This document shows, piece by piece, positions 13,264 through 13,284 of a stretch of DNA of 13,284 nt. Within the stretch, counting starts at the first letter, position 1, and each line of letters begins with the position of its first letter. The translations under genes were made by a program, and so were the position numbers. The stretch comes from an uncultured Collinsella sp. GTDB lineage: Bacteria; Actinomycetota; Coriobacteriia; Coriobacteriales; Coriobacteriaceae. The notes beneath the pieces were generated by a model. The model saw only the letters and a program-made list of their open reading frames with translations, was not told the origin of the DNA and made no database searches. The stretch covers positions 1 to 13,284 of the forward strand of contig CABVCF010000055.1 of assembly GCA_902496775.1 (NCBI GenBank), given 5' to 3'.

Positions 13264-13284
13264 CATGAAGAGAGGCTAGTTTGT

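Noticed and set aside
1..13284. tRNA, rRNA, CRISPR array, riboswitch or prophage genes
   Set aside because: No cloverleaf-like sequence, regularly spaced repeats, recognisable riboswitch core or phage protein was seen on either strand by eye.

Overview
The window is GC-rich, tightly packed bacterial chromosome. Nearly every gene is on the minus strand, and GC-rich third positions produce long antisense shadow frames. The gene content (LytS/LytR-type two-component pairs, a UMF1-type MFS protein, a zinc-dependent phospholipase C-like protein, a membrane-anchored C39-like peptidase) and the sequence style suggest a gut Coriobacteriia actinobacterium, most like Collinsella. That assignment is an impression from the sequence, not a database result.

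Layout, left to right. A small YfcE/MJ0936-type metallophosphoesterase (105-572, -) follows a two-component operon transcribed leftwards: glycosyltransferase (2798-3985), LytS-like histidine kinase (1458-2801) and LytTR response regulator (669-1385). The glycosyltransferase stop overlaps the kinase start (ATGA). Next come a UMF1/Atg22-like MFS transporter (4157-5416) and a zinc-dependent phospholipase C-like protein (5518-6462). A second, paralogous LytTR regulator (6555-7289) and LytS-like kinase (7328-8713) follow. Upstream of these are a binuclear-metal amidohydrolase (8832-10109) and an APC-family amino acid permease (10241-11692). After a 355 bp intergenic region, one plus-strand gene (12048-13049) encodes a membrane-anchored C39-like cysteine peptidase. 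The right end carries a 117 bp palindromic element with perfect 22 bp terminal inverted repeats, and a minus-strand terminator for a gene beyond the edge.

How the parts may work together. Permease, amidohydrolase, kinase 2 and regulator 2 look like a nutrient sensing, uptake and breakdown module. The most informative non-coding signal is a pair of 9 bp direct repeats (11836-11844 and 11857-11865) upstream of the permease. They are 21 bp apart and match the AlgR/LytTR binding consensus. This predicts that a LytTR regulator, most simply the neighbouring one, controls the permease-amidohydrolase operon, as LytTR systems such as BtsSR and YpdAB control transporter genes in E. coli. A single box of the same type (8819-8828) precedes kinase 2 and suggests feedback.

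A recurring design is a minus-strand hairpin with a U-rich tail placed only about 20-40 bases before the next start codon (before the glycosyltransferase, kinase 2 and the metallophosphoesterase). These could be simple terminators with read-through, or leader attenuators.
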